A DNA stretch of 64,000 nt from Arthrobacter sp. FW305-BF8 (GCF_021789315.1 NZ_CP084561.1:4836001-4900000), one strand, 5' to 3'; counted from the first letter of the stretch, positions 47,244-57,007 are shown. Notes: generated from the letters alone by a model not told the origin. Made by a program: numbers and translations.

Positions 47244-48746
47244 TCAGCGGTCTTCCCCGGGTGAGTAGTAGCGCAAGGCGGACCGCTTCAGGGTGAACTC
47301 GGCGGCGCGGACCCCGGGCATGGCTTCGCCGTCCACCGCAAGCACCATGGGGGCGGTGCCGCACTCCACGCGGACTCGGGTGGCCTCGGCAAGGTGGGTG
47401 ATCCGGGAGGTCGCCACCGTACCGGTCAGCACGGACCACAGCATGCGCAGCCGGGCGAACGACTCGTCAGCAGTCATCATCCTGACGTCGAGCACGCCGT
47501 CGTCCAGCACCGGCCGGACGAGCGGGGCGTGGTCCCGCGGGTAGTAGCGGCCCCGGCCCAGGTACATGATCCAGAGCCTGTGCCGGACGCCGTTGACGAT
47601 CAGTGTGATCGGCTTCTCCGCGGCGAAGGTCCGGAACATCGCAACGACGCCGGCGAGGGGCTTCCCCAGGGCGGGCTGCAGCTGTTCGCGGCGCCGCACC
47701 AAATTCGGGTACAGCCCGATGCTCGCGGTGTTGAGCATGATGAGCTCCACCTTTTCCGGATCGTCCGCCAGTCCGCGTTCCACGGCGACGGCGCCCACGT
47801 CAGCCAGCGCCGCTTCGCCGCTTTCCGCTGCGGCTACCGCCTCCACCAGGGAGGGCGTGCCGACGTCACGGGCGAAGTGGTTGAGGGTTCCACCGGCCAG
47901 CACCAGCAACGGAAGATCATGCTCGACGGCGGCTGCGGCGGCGGTGCCCACAGTTCCGTCCCCGCCCCACACCCCGAGCGCCCGGATGCCCGGAACGGTT
48001 GCTGCCTCCGCCATCCGCTGGGCAACGTCGTCCTCGGGCGCCATGAGAGTTATATGCGCAGACGGGAATACCTCTTTCAGCGCTGCTGCGGTTTCCTCGG
48101 TAAAGGACCCGCCGAGGGTGTTCACAGCGATGCTCAGCCCCTCCCCGTTCGGGAGTCTGGCCGCCTCAACCCGACGCCTCGAGGTGGCAGGCATGGGCGG
48201 CCGCACCGGCCACCATTTCCTCGTCACAAGCGCTGCGCCGGCTCCGATCGCGGAACCAAACAGCACATCCGATGGCCAGTGGGCGCCTGTATGCACTCTG
48301 GAGTATGCGACGCCTGCGGCCACGGGGGCCACGAGGGCTCCGAGCACCGGCTGCACCATTCCGGTGCCCAAGGCGAACGCCACCGCTGAAGCCGAGTGGC
48401 CTGACGGCATGGAGGAACTGGTGGGCTGGGGATGAACGAAGCGAAAGACCGGCAAATGCTCAGGCAGGGGCCGGGCGCGCGGAAGCAGTGTTTTGAAGAC
48501 GAGGTTCGTCACGGCGGAGGCAACACCCTGTGCCAGCAAGCCGTGAACTGCGGCGCGCCTGGTGCGTCCCGGAATGGCAGCGGCCACGGCCGCTACGCCA
48601 AACCAGAGCTTTCCCTTGTTGGCCGAAGCCGAGAGCCGCCGGAAAAATGTGTCATGGTGCCCGCCGGGAAAGCCGGAGACGGCCCGCATCAGCGTGCGGT
48701 CGAGGGCAGCGACCCAGCCGGGCCCGCGGCGCAGCATTCGTCGCAT
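47244..48746 (-). CDS. bifunctional PAP2 phosphatase / diacylglycerol kinase
   Basis: 500 residues. The N-terminal membrane PAP2 domain (to about 190) has RARPLPEHLPVF, PSGHSASA and SRVHTGAHWPSD. The C-terminal lipid kinase domain (about 200-500) has GGDGTVGTAAAA and GGTLNHFARD. Such fusions occur in actinobacteria and probably act on lipid phosphates at the inner membrane. TAGGGT lies 6 nt before the first ATG and no SD is seen. Confidence 0.92.
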   Translation of the reverse strand: MRRMLRRGPGWVAALDRTLMRAVSGFPGGHHDTFFRRLSASANKGKLWFGVAAVAAAIPGRTRRAAVHGLLAQGVASAVTNLVFKTLLPRARPLPEHLPVFRFVHPQPTSSSMPSGHSASAVAFALGTGMVQPVLGALVAPVAAGVAYSRVHTGAHWPSDVLFGSAIGAGAALVTRKWWPVRPPMPATSRRRVEAARLPNGEGLSIAVNTLGGSFTEETAAALKEVFPSAHITLMAPEDDVAQRMAEAATVPGIRALGVWGGDGTVGTAAAAAVEHDLPLLVLAGGTLNHFARDVGTPSLVEAVAAAESGEAALADVGAVAVERGLADDPEKVELIMLNTASIGLYPNLVRRREQLQPALGKPLAGVVAMFRTFAAEKPITLIVNGVRHRLWIMYLGRGRYYPRDHAPLVRPVLDDGVLDVRMMTADESFARLRMLWSVLTGTVATSRITHLAEATRVRVECGTAPMVLAVDGEAMPGVRAAEFTLKRSALRYYSPGEDR

Positions 48747-48752
48747 TTCCCC

Positions 48753-48758
48753 ACCCTA
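48753..48758 (-). promoter_or_regulatory. -10 box of the PAP2/DGK gene (leaderless)
   Basis: TAGGGT, 6 nt before the ATG. Confidence 0.55.
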
Positions 48759-48809
48759 CCGCCCGGTACAGCGGTGTGTTCGCGCCACCGGCGATTTCTT
48801 TCCGGACGA

Positions 48810-50006
48810 TCATTCCCTGACCGGAAGGGGCTTGGCGGCGCCGGCGAGCAACAGGGCGAGCAGGATGGGAACACCGATGGCCAGCAATGCCAGGCGGATT
48901 CCGGTCAGGTCCCCGAGGTAGCCCAGCAGCGGGGGGCCGGCCAGGAAGGCGACGTAGCCAATGGTGGAAACCACCGACACCCTGGCCGCCGCGTGCCGGG
49001 GATCGTCCGCGGCGGCCGACATCCCCATCGGAAACGCCAAGGCGGCCCCCACTCCCCACAGAGCAGCGCCAACAGCAGCCAGCCAGAGGTTTCCGGCGAA
49101 CACGAACAGGCATAGGCCGGCCGCGGCGGCAGCCATGCTTCCCCGGAGCACTGCCACCCGGCCGTACTTGTCGATGACGGTGCCCCCGAAGAAGCGCATG
49201 GCGGTCATGGCCAGCACGAAGAGTGCGAAAAGCAGGGCGCCGGTGGACTCGGGGGTCTCCAGGCCGTCCACGGAGGCCTTTGCGATCCAGTCGTTGCCTG
49301 CCCCCTCGGTCAGGGTGGCACCGAGGACCACCACGCCTATCAGCAGGGTGCGGCCGTCCCGCCAAGCCGAGGGCCCGCGGGCCGCCTTGGCTTCGCCGTC
49401 GGCGGGCTGTTCAGGGGCGGTGTGGGGGAGGAAGTAACGGGGGACAACGAACGTCAGCACGGCTACCGAGACGGCGATGACCAGCAGGTGCTGCGGCAGG
49501 CCAACCCCCAGACCGGACAGGCCCGCGCCGATCAGGGCACCCAGGAAGGCTCCGCCGCTGAAGGCCGCGTGGAACTTGGGCATGACCGTCTTGCGGAGCC
49601 GGTGCTCGACGTCGGCCCCCTCAACGTTTTGGGACACGTCCCACAGCCCGATGCCGATGCCGAAGAAGAAGAGCGAGGCGGCGGTTCCGGGCACCGACTC
49701 AGCGAGCAGTGACGCGGCGATTCCAACGCCTGCCAGCGCCGCCAGGAAGCCGCTGGCCCGGACGGTATTGGCGGTGCCGATCCGGTTGATGACGTGCCCG
49801 GCGGTGGGAAGCGCGATCAGCGAACCGACGGCGGTGCACAGCAGAAGGGTCCCCATCTGGCCCGACGAGATGTGCAGGATCTCCGTGACGGCCGGGATGC
49901 GGGCTGCCCAGCTCGCAAAGACCAGGCCGTTGGCACCGAAGATGATGAACGTTGCCACGGCGGCGGCGGAGACCTGCCGGCCGGCGAGCTGCTGGGTTGA
50001 GGTCAT
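48810..50006 (-). CDS. MFS transporter
   Basis: 398 residues with twelve membrane helices. The A-motif-like segment after helix 2 is GHVINRIGTANTVRASG. The sequence resembles inner-membrane MFS carriers of the YbjJ type; substrate unknown. TAGAGT lies 6 nt before the ATG. It is 28 bp from the ABC-F gene. Confidence 0.86.
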   Translation of the reverse strand: MTSTQQLAGRQVSAAAVATFIIFGANGLVFASWAARIPAVTEILHISSGQMGTLLLCTAVGSLIALPTAGHVINRIGTANTVRASGFLAALAGVGIAASLLAESVPGTAASLFFFGIGIGLWDVSQNVEGADVEHRLRKTVMPKFHAAFSGGAFLGALIGAGLSGLGVGLPQHLLVIAVSVAVLTFVVPRYFLPHTAPEQPADGEAKAARGPSAWRDGRTLLIGVVVLGATLTEGAGNDWIAKASVDGLETPESTGALLFALFVLAMTAMRFFGGTVIDKYGRVAVLRGSMAAAAAGLCLFVFAGNLWLAAVGAALWGVGAALAFPMGMSAAADDPRHAAARVSVVSTIGYVAFLAGPPLLGYLGDLTGIRLALLAIGVPILLALLLAGAAKPLPVRE

Positions 50007-50012
50007 TCGACA

Positions 50013-50018
50013 ACTCTA
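50013..50018 (-). promoter_or_regulatory. -10 box of the MFS gene (leaderless)
   Basis: TAGAGT, 6 nt before the ATG. Confidence 0.55.
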
Positions 50019-50035
50019 GCCAACCACCAACGCTC

Positions 50036-51718
50036 TTAGCGGGCGCGCTCCACCCGCTTCTCGTCCCAGACGGGTTCGGCGGACTCGTACACCTTGCCGT
50101 CGGAGCCGAAGACCAGGAAACGGTCAAAGGTGCGCGCGAACCAGCGGTCGTGGGTGACGGCCAGGACCGTGCCCTCGAAGTGGTCGATGGCCCGCTCCAG
50201 CGCCTCGGCCGAGTGCAGGTCGAGGTTGTCGGTGGGCTCGTCCAGCAGGAGCAGCGTGGCACCGGAGAGCTGCAGCAGCAGGATCTGGAACCGCGCCTGC
50301 TGGCCGCCGGAGAGGGATTCGTATTTCTGCTCGGATTGCCCGGCGAGGCCGTAGCCATCCAGGGCACCGGCGGCGGCTTCGCGGCCCAGGCCGGAACGGT
50401 GCTCGTCGCCGCGGTGCAGGATTTCGAGCAACGTGCGGTTCATGAGGTCGGGCCGGACGTGGGTCTGCGCGAAGAACCCGGGACGGATACGGGCGCCAAG
50501 CTTCACGGTGCCCTCGTGGGGCACCTCGGCGATTTCGACGTCGGACACCGGAAGGTGTTCCCGCTCCGGATCCGTGCCGCCGGTGGCGAGCAGCCGCAGG
50601 AAGTGCGACTTGCCGGAGCCGTTGGAGCCCAGCACGCCCACCCGGTCCCCGAACCAGATCTCGGTGGAGAAGGGCCTCATGAGGCCGGTCAGCTCCAGCT
50701 TTTCGGCGACGATGGCGCGCTTGGCGGTGCGGCCGCCCTTGAGCCTCATCTGGACGTTCTGCTCGATGGGCAGGGCTTCGGGCGGGCCGACCTCAAGGAA
50801 CTTGGCCAGGCGGGTCTGGGCTGCGTGGTAGCGGTTGGCCATGTCCGAGCGGAAGGCGGCCTTGTTCTTGTACATGTTGACGAGTTCCTTGAGCTTTGCG
50901 TGCTCCTCGTCCCAGCGCTTCCGCAGCTCCTCGAAGCGCGCGTTACGGTCCGCCCGTGCCTCGACGTAGGACCCGAAACCACCGCCGTGGATCCAGGCCC
51001 CGGCCCCGTTGATGCCGGGTTCAAGCGTGACGATGCGGCCGGCGGCGTTGTTCAGCAGCTCCCGGTCGTGGCTGATGAAGAAGACTGTCTTCTTCGATTC
51101 GTTGAGCTTGTCCTCGAGCCAGCGCTTTCCCGGGACGTCGAGGTAGTTGTCCGGTTCGTCGAGGAGCAGGAGTTCATCGGGGCCAGCAAAGAGGGCCTCC
51201 AGCACCAGGCGCTTCTGCTCGCCGCCGGACAGCGTGGACGCGCGGCGGTGCTGCGCGCGGTCAAAGGGCAGGCCCAGAGCGGCCATGCACACCTCGTCCC
51301 AGACGGTTTCGACGTCGTACCCGCCGGCATCTCCCCAGTCGACGATCGCCTGGGCGTACCGCATCTGGCTGGGCTCGTCGTCGTGCTCCATCATGGCCAG
51401 CTCCGCCTCATCCACGGCGCGGGCGGCGTCCGCCAGCGCCGGCGGTGCGGCAGATACGAGGAGGTCGCGGACCGTGGAGTCATCCCGGACCTGACCCACG
51501 AACTGACGCATGATGCCCATGTTTCCGGAGCGGCCGATCACGCCTTCGTCCGGGGTCAGGTCACCGGAGATGATGCGGAACAGGGTGGTTTTTCCCGTGC
51601 CGTTGGGACCGATGAGCGCCGTCTTGGTGCCATCCGGGACCTTGAAGGTCACCCCGTTGAGCAGCTGGGTGCCGTCGGAGAGGAAGTAGTCAATGCCGGA
51701 AACGTCAATATGGGCCAC
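50036..51718 (-). CDS. ABC-F family ATPase (ribosome-associated type)
   Basis: 560 residues with two ABC modules and no membrane segments. Module 1: GPNGTGKTT, LSGGEQKR, LLLLDEPDNYLD. Module 2: GSNGSGKSH, LSGGQQAR, LLLLDEPTDNLD. A charged interdomain linker (about 245-330; RFEELRKRWDEEHAKLKELV) is the part that reaches into the ribosome in EttA and antibiotic-resistance members. Which of these roles applies is unknown. The start is GTG. Confidence 0.92.
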   Translation of the reverse strand: MAHIDVSGIDYFLSDGTQLLNGVTFKVPDGTKTALIGPNGTGKTTLFRIISGDLTPDEGVIGRSGNMGIMRQFVGQVRDDSTVRDLLVSAAPPALADAARAVDEAELAMMEHDDEPSQMRYAQAIVDWGDAGGYDVETVWDEVCMAALGLPFDRAQHRRASTLSGGEQKRLVLEALFAGPDELLLLDEPDNYLDVPGKRWLEDKLNESKKTVFFISHDRELLNNAAGRIVTLEPGINGAGAWIHGGGFGSYVEARADRNARFEELRKRWDEEHAKLKELVNMYKNKAAFRSDMANRYHAAQTRLAKFLEVGPPEALPIEQNVQMRLKGGRTAKRAIVAEKLELTGLMRPFSTEIWFGDRVGVLGSNGSGKSHFLRLLATGGTDPEREHLPVSDVEIAEVPHEGTVKLGARIRPGFFAQTHVRPDLMNRTLLEILHRGDEHRSGLGREAAAGALDGYGLAGQSEQKYESLSGGQQARFQILLLQLSGATLLLLDEPTDNLDLHSAEALERAIDHFEGTVLAVTHDRWFARTFDRFLVFGSDGKVYESAEPVWDEKRVERAR

Positions 51719-51746
51719 CGGCCAATTCTCCCACGCCCCGCCCGCC

Positions 51747-51810
51747 GGAGTTTTTGTCCAGATATCGTGCCCAAAAGGGCCTGAAGTCGCGACAAGTGGA
51801 CAAAAACTCC
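51747..51810. repeat. long nested palindrome between the PBP and ABC-F genes
   Basis: GGAGTTTTTGTCCA and TGGACAAAAACTCC form 14-bp arms around a 36-bp centre that holds two smaller palindromes, GCCCAAAAGGGC and GTCGCGAC. It lies after the stop of the PBP gene and before ABC-F. It may terminate transcription or be a repetitive extragenic element. Confidence 0.75.
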
Positions 51811-51830
51811 GACTGGGGGTGGATGCGATG

Positions 51831-53816
51831 TCAGCCGGCGGCGGTCAGGAACTCCTTCAGCAACGGGCCGGAGGTGGTGGCGCCGAGGCCGCCGTCCTCA
51901 ACGAAAACGGCAACCGCCAGGTCCCCGTGCACGGCGATGATCCAGGCGTGCGTCTTGGGCGGGTTGGCGTTGCCGAACTCAGCGGTTCCCGTTTTGGCGC
52001 CCACGGGTTCGCCGGGGACCTCGGCCAGGAACCCGGCGTGGCCGGAAGTCACCACCGCCCGCATCATGTCTGCGAGGGCCGCGGCCTCCGCTTTGGTGAC
52101 GGGCGTCTGGGCGGTCTTGGCGGGGGCTTCAGCTGTGACGGTCGACGACGGGGCGGAACCTTCCGGGGTCGGCGCCGGGCTGGCCGACGACGTTGCCGGA
52201 GCCGTCTCCTCCACCAAGACCGGGGACACGGGCGAGCCCTTGGCCACCGAGCCTGCCATCACGGCTGCTGACAGCGGTGACATCAGCACCCGGCCCTGGC
52301 CGATCATTGCTGCCGCGTGTTCGGTACCCTCAGCCTCGCCGGGAACTGAGCCAAGGAACGCCTCGGCGCCCAGCTTCGGAGCCTCCACGGCTACCCCGAG
52401 TGAGGTGGCGGCCGACTCGAGCTGGGCCTGGGTGACCTTGTCCCGGGCGGCAATGAAGGCGGTGTTGCAGGAGTGTGCGAAGGCGTCACGCAGGGTCACG
52501 GATCCGAGGGAGTCCTTGGGATAGCCCTCGGCGTTCTTGAATTTCCTGCCGTCGACGGTGAGCGTGGGCGTGCATTCAACGGTGGAATCGGGGGTGAACC
52601 CGTTTCGCATCATTGCGAGGGAGTCCACCACCTTGAAGGTGGATCCCGGCGCGTACTGGCCGAGCATGGCGGTGTTGTAGCCGTTGCTTCCGGGTCCGGA
52701 TGCGGCGGCCAGAACCGCTCCCGTGGACGGCCGGATCGCCACGATGGCGGACGCCGGCTTGATGTCGGCCAGGGTGTCCTCGGCGAGCTGCTGCAGCTTC
52801 GTGTCGAGGGTGGTCTGCAACGGCGTGCCGGGGACGCCCTGCACCTCAAAGACGGTGCGCCGGGGGTCCGTGGGTGCGGCCTGGATCTCCTCCCGGGTCA
52901 GATCGGCGCGCTGCACCCGGACGACGGTGCCGTCCGTGCCGCGGAGCTGGGCGTCGTACTGCTGCTGGAGTCCGCCGGTGCCGATCACGTCACCAGCGGT
53001 CAGGGTCCCGTTGGACTTTTCAATTTGCTCGGCGCTGGCTTCGCCTACCGTGCCGAGGACAGCCCGGGCGAAGTTCCGTGTCGGTGCGAGCGGCAGTTCG
53101 TCCGGGATGGCCCGGCCCCCCGGAATCGCTTCGATCTCGGCATCGGTCACGGCGCGGTCGCTGGTGTTGCGCAGGGTGATGGCCGGAACGAACGCTTCCG
53201 CGCCGGACGCCTCCACCTGCTGCACGTAGGCCGCGGGATCCACGCCCACCAGCTTGGCGAGCTTGGTGGCGGAATCCGCGGCATCGGCGCCGGCCAGCTG
53301 TGGCTTGTCAATGCCAACTTTGACCACCGGGCGCAACGTCACGAGCTTCTGGTTGCCGGCACCGAGAATGTCGGCGCGCGGAGACGACTGGGTGGCCTTG
53401 CTGAGAATCTCCCCTTCGGCCAGGTTGGGGACGAGTAGCCCGGGCGACCAGACGGTAAGCCACTTGTCCCCGGATTTCCGCAGGTCGGCTGAGACGGTGT
53501 ACTTCCACTCGCCGGTGGAAATCTTCCAGCTGTAGTTCAGCGGGATGCGGGCGGTGTCCCCGTCGAGCGTCAGCTCGCCCGCTTCGACGGAAGGCTTGGC
53601 CGGCGCCAGCGCCTTGAAGACCTGGTTGAGCTGGTCGTTGGCCACCGCCGAGTCGCGGCCGTCGAAGGCCACCGGGCGGAGGTCCAGGCCGGCGACGGCG
53701 GAGGCCAGCTGCTTCGCAGCTGCTTCTGCGCCGCCGCGGCCGTCGTCGCAGGCCGCCAGTGAGCCGCTGAGTATGAGACCAGCAAGGACAAGTGAAAGTT
53801 TTTTAGTGTTCCCCAC
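51831..53816 (-). CDS. lipoprotein-type class B penicillin-binding protein (PBP2a-like)
   Basis: 661 residues. The signal KKLSLVLAGLILSGSLAACD ends in a lipobox. An NTF2-like MecA_N-type domain (about 30-150) and a dimerisation domain lead to the transpeptidase, whose motifs are STFK (PGSTFKVVDS), SCN (HSCNTAF) and KTG (GAKTGTAEFG). A Thr/Ser/Pro-rich insert lies before the last motif. The start is GTG; the upstream frame has no signal-like sequence. The MecA_N plan suggests a low-affinity cross-linking enzyme, but resistance cannot be inferred. Confidence 0.9.
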   Translation of the reverse strand: MGNTKKLSLVLAGLILSGSLAACDDGRGGAEAAAKQLASAVAGLDLRPVAFDGRDSAVANDQLNQVFKALAPAKPSVEAGELTLDGDTARIPLNYSWKISTGEWKYTVSADLRKSGDKWLTVWSPGLLVPNLAEGEILSKATQSSPRADILGAGNQKLVTLRPVVKVGIDKPQLAGADAADSATKLAKLVGVDPAAYVQQVEASGAEAFVPAITLRNTSDRAVTDAEIEAIPGGRAIPDELPLAPTRNFARAVLGTVGEASAEQIEKSNGTLTAGDVIGTGGLQQQYDAQLRGTDGTVVRVQRADLTREEIQAAPTDPRRTVFEVQGVPGTPLQTTLDTKLQQLAEDTLADIKPASAIVAIRPSTGAVLAAASGPGSNGYNTAMLGQYAPGSTFKVVDSLAMMRNGFTPDSTVECTPTLTVDGRKFKNAEGYPKDSLGSVTLRDAFAHSCNTAFIAARDKVTQAQLESAATSLGVAVEAPKLGAEAFLGSVPGEAEGTEHAAAMIGQGRVLMSPLSAAVMAGSVAKGSPVSPVLVEETAPATSSASPAPTPEGSAPSSTVTAEAPAKTAQTPVTKAEAAALADMMRAVVTSGHAGFLAEVPGEPVGAKTGTAEFGNANPPKTHAWIIAVHGDLAVAVFVEDGGLGATTSGPLLKEFLTAAG

Positions 53817-53895
53817 CGCGTTATTATCCCCCGGCGGCCGCCCGGCGCGAGCCACGCCACAGCAACACCGTTCTGGCTTGCGGGAGAAACACCGG

Positions 53896-55338
53896 CTAGA
53901 GGCCAAGGGCAGGGACGTCCAGCCCAAATATGTCGTTGAGCGCGTGTTTCGCCGCGTGGTATCCGGGCATGCCGGTGACGCCCGGTCCCGGCGGCGTCGA
54001 GGAGGAGCAGAGATATACGCCGCGCGCGGGAGTGCGCCATGGAACGGGCGAGACGACCGGACGCTGGATCAGGCCCCGGGGATCCAGGAGGCCGGCGCTG
54101 AAGTCGCCGCCGACGTAGTTCTCGTTGTAGGCAGCCAACTCGGCCGCCGTCGTCACCTTGTGCCGCACCACCAGGTCACGGAACCCGGGCGCGAAGCGTT
54201 CCAGCTGGTCCATGACGGCCTGGCCCATGTCCGCCGTGGACCCCGCAGGGACATGGCAGTAGGTCCAGAGGATATGTCTGCCCTGCGGCGCGCGGCCGGC
54301 ATCGACGACTGATGGCTGCGAAACCAGGACGTAGGGACGCTCCGGATGCCGGCCCTGGGACACGGCGTTCTCCGCCTGGGCCATCTCCGCCCGTGTGCCC
54401 CCCACGTGCACCGTTCCGGCCCCTGCCAGTTCCGCAGCGGTCCACGGCACGGGCCCGGACAGGATGAAGTCCACTTTGCACGCACCGTTGCCGAACCGGA
54501 AGGACTCCAGCGTGCGGCGGTAGGAGGCGGGCAGGCGGCTGCCGGCGATGCGTGAGAGGGCGGGAGGCGCAACGTCCAGCAGCACCGCCTTCGCCGGCTC
54601 GAGCTCCGCCAGCGACGTTACGCGGAATCCCGTCTGCAGGACGCCGCCGTGGGCTTCGATGTCTGTGGCCATCGCTTCGGCGATCGCAGACGATCCGCCC
54701 ACTGGAATGGGCCAGCCCCCGCTGTGCGCCAAAGCGTTGAGTAACAGGCCGGCCCCCGCCCCGGACAGTGACGGCAGGCGCCCCACGACGTGGGCTGCCA
54801 CACCGCTGACAAGGGCGGGCGCCCGATCCTCCCGGAACCGTAAATTCCACGTCGGGGATCCCTGCTCAAGGGTCCGCAGACCCAGAACGGCGGCGGCCAG
54901 CGGGTGGCCGGGAACCCTCAGCAGCTGGTCCGACGTGGTCTGCACAATCCCGTCAATGTGCCGCACCAGCGGAGCGACGAGCCTGCGGTAGGCGCGGCCG
55001 TCCCGGCCCAACTCGTCGGCGGTGCGGTCGAGCGACCGGTACGCCAGGGCCGAGCGGCCACCGTGCAACGGGGAGCCGAACTGCACCGGCGGAAGCCGCA
55101 GGTCCACCCGCCGCGCCAGTTCGAAGGCCCGGAAAAAGGGCGAGGCGAGCGCCATGGGGTGAACGGCGGAGCAGACGTCGTGCCAATGCCCTTCCTCTAT
55201 GACCTGGGACGTCCGGGATCCCCCGCCGAGCTGGTCCGCGGCCTCATGCACATGCACTTTGAGTCCCGCCCGCGCCATGACGACGGCGGCGGCGAGTCCG
55301 TTAGGTCCGGAACCAACGACGGCGACGTCAGGCATCAC
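53896..55338 (-). CDS. FAD-dependent phytoene-desaturase-like oxidoreductase
   Basis: 480 residues. The dinucleotide motif is VAVVGSGPNGLAAAVVMARAG, followed by HEAADQLGGGSRT. The C-terminal FAD motif is near YLCSSSTPPGPGVTGMPGYHAA. The family is the NAD(P)/FAD amine-oxidase and CrtI type; substrate unknown. There are no carotenoid genes near. Its start (or the Met one codon later) overlaps the end of the GT87-type gene by 8-11 bp. Confidence 0.88.
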   Translation of the reverse strand: MMPDVAVVGSGPNGLAAAVVMARAGLKVHVHEAADQLGGGSRTSQVIEEGHWHDVCSAVHPMALASPFFRAFELARRVDLRLPPVQFGSPLHGGRSALAYRSLDRTADELGRDGRAYRRLVAPLVRHIDGIVQTTSDQLLRVPGHPLAAAVLGLRTLEQGSPTWNLRFREDRAPALVSGVAAHVVGRLPSLSGAGAGLLLNALAHSGGWPIPVGGSSAIAEAMATDIEAHGGVLQTGFRVTSLAELEPAKAVLLDVAPPALSRIAGSRLPASYRRTLESFRFGNGACKVDFILSGPVPWTAAELAGAGTVHVGGTRAEMAQAENAVSQGRHPERPYVLVSQPSVVDAGRAPQGRHILWTYCHVPAGSTADMGQAVMDQLERFAPGFRDLVVRHKVTTAAELAAYNENYVGGDFSAGLLDPRGLIQRPVVSPVPWRTPARGVYLCSSSTPPGPGVTGMPGYHAAKHALNDIFGLDVPALGL

Positions 55339-56797
55339 GGTCCACCGTCCGCCACGGAACGAGAGACGCGGAGGGACGGAGCAGATCGATCCGCAGCCTG
55401 TCCGGTGCGTTGTCGAAGGGACCGCCCTGTGGGTCGTCCATCGCGTGCCGCCGGATCGGATCGTAGCGGGGGTCCCAGATGTCCCAGGCGACCCGCAGCA
55501 TGAGATATGCAGTTGCGAGCATATGGGCGACGACGGCCAGGACGTAGTAGGGCATGTCGATGTTGTGCTGTGATACGCCGCCGCTGGTCACTTGGCCAAG
55601 ATACATCCAGATGGCGGCCCAGTGCAGCCCCTCGATGCCCTGCCAGACCAGGAAGTCACGCCACTTCGGCCGGGCGAGGGCGAGCAGCGGCACCAGCCAC
55701 AGGACAAACTGGGGTGAGTAGACCTTGTTGGTGAGGATGAAGGCCGCCACGATCAGGAAGGTCAGCTGCGCAATCCGCGGCCGTTGCGGGGCGGTCAGGG
55801 CCAGGACCGCAATGAGGACGCACGCAAGCAGGAACACATTCAGGGCCAGCGTGTTGATGGCCTCCGGAGTAAGGAGCGCCCAGCGCACCCGCCCGGCCAC
55901 CAGGTTGTATGCGAACCAGGGCGAGCTGTAGCCGGCGGGACGGTCCTGCGTGAACTCGAAGAAGTACTTCCAGCCGGCCGGGTCCCGCGCGGCAATGGGC
56001 AGGTTGACGGCGAGCCAGGCCGCAGCGGCGGACGCTGCCGGGACCAGGAAGGCCCGGATCTTCCCTGTGCGCAGGGCCAGCAGGAAGATGGCGCCGAAGA
56101 CAAGGACGGGATAGAGCTTGGTGGCAGTCCCCAGGCCGATCAGGACGCCGGCCAGGACCAGCCGCTCCCGGGAGAGGAAGTACATGCCGAGGGCCAGCAT
56201 TGCCACAGCCCACATGTCCCAGTTGATCACTCCGGCGAGGACGATGCCCGGAGCCAGGGCCACCATGGCCGCGTCCCAGGGCCGCCGGCGGACAACGCGG
56301 GCCGTGGCCAGCACGGTGACAATCCAGACGGCGGCGATCAGGGTGGCGTTGACATCGAAGTAGCCGAGGATGCGGGCGTCGGTGACTCCCTCGCCGGGCA
56401 CGAGGCGGGCCGTGATGCCGGCAATCAGGCCCATCAGGACCGGATACTCGAAAAAGGCGTCCGGTGTGAAAAACGGAAAGGCTCCGTCGCCCAGGCCCCG
56501 GTTGCGGAACAGTTCCGGGAAGTCCGAATAGCAGGTCGCGTAGAACTGTGACGGCGTCTCCCAGCCGTTCACCCGGCAGTAATCCTTGACGGCGATCGCA
56601 GCGAGGGCGGCGAGCACGGTCAGGATGATCAGCACGCGTTCCACTGTGAAGAAGCCGGGCGCGACCACCCCAGGGGCAGACCGCTGGCCCAGGGGCCCTC
56701 CGATGAGCTCGGTGAAGTTGTGCAGGAGCCGGTCGCTGCGGCTCGGCACCACCAGGCGCGCGAGCTTTCGATCGGGCGGCGGCTGTGTCTCCTGCAT
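55328..56797 (-). CDS. GT87/DUF2029-type membrane glycosyltransferase-like protein
   Basis: 489 residues, with about ten to eleven membrane segments. The acidic loop DAFFEYPVLMG and the GLGTATKLYPVLVFGAIF segment are typical of DUF2029 polyprenyl-phosphate-mannose-using transferases. TAAGCT lies 7 nt before the ATG, with no SD. It overlaps the FAD gene. Glycan target unknown. Confidence 0.85.
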   Translation of the reverse strand: MQETQPPPDRKLARLVVPSRSDRLLHNFTELIGGPLGQRSAPGVVAPGFFTVERVLIILTVLAALAAIAVKDYCRVNGWETPSQFYATCYSDFPELFRNRGLGDGAFPFFTPDAFFEYPVLMGLIAGITARLVPGEGVTDARILGYFDVNATLIAAVWIVTVLATARVVRRRPWDAAMVALAPGIVLAGVINWDMWAVAMLALGMYFLSRERLVLAGVLIGLGTATKLYPVLVFGAIFLLALRTGKIRAFLVPAASAAAAWLAVNLPIAARDPAGWKYFFEFTQDRPAGYSSPWFAYNLVAGRVRWALLTPEAINTLALNVFLLACVLIAVLALTAPQRPRIAQLTFLIVAAFILTNKVYSPQFVLWLVPLLALARPKWRDFLVWQGIEGLHWAAIWMYLGQVTSGGVSQHNIDMPYYVLAVVAHMLATAYLMLRVAWDIWDPRYDPIRRHAMDDPQGGPFDNAPDRLRIDLLRPSASLVPWRTVDRDA

Positions 56798-56804
56798 GGT
56801 CTCG

Positions 56805-56810
56805 AGCTTA
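56805..56810 (-). promoter_or_regulatory. -10 box of the GT87-type gene (leaderless)
   Basis: TAAGCT, 7 nt before the ATG. Confidence 0.55.
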
Positions 56811-56833
56811 CCGGTGGGTCCCTGGCCTGCGGT

Positions 56834-57007
56834 TCAGCGCATACTGCTCGTCTGCTGATGCATGAGCACGTAGACGTCCTCCCGGTTCTGGTCCAGCAGC
56901 CGGCCGTCGAACTGTGATTGCTGGACAGATGCTGCATCGGCGCCGGAAAGGCCGGCGTCACCGCTGGAACCACGGTCGGAGAGAACCTCCTGTAGTTTGC
57001 GGAGCAT
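56834..57007 (-). CDS. 57-residue unknown protein
   Basis: A short hydrophilic protein (MLRKLQEVLSDRGSSGDA at the N-terminus, then FDGRLLDQNREDVYVLMHQQ). No signal peptide or membrane segment. The start is supported by an almost perfect SD (AAGGGAGGTG, 7-nt spacer), one of the best in the window. It lies just upstream of the GT87-type gene. No family recognised. Confidence 0.6.
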   Translation of the reverse strand: MLRKLQEVLSDRGSSGDAGLSGADAASVQQSQFDGRLLDQNREDVYVLMHQQTSSMR

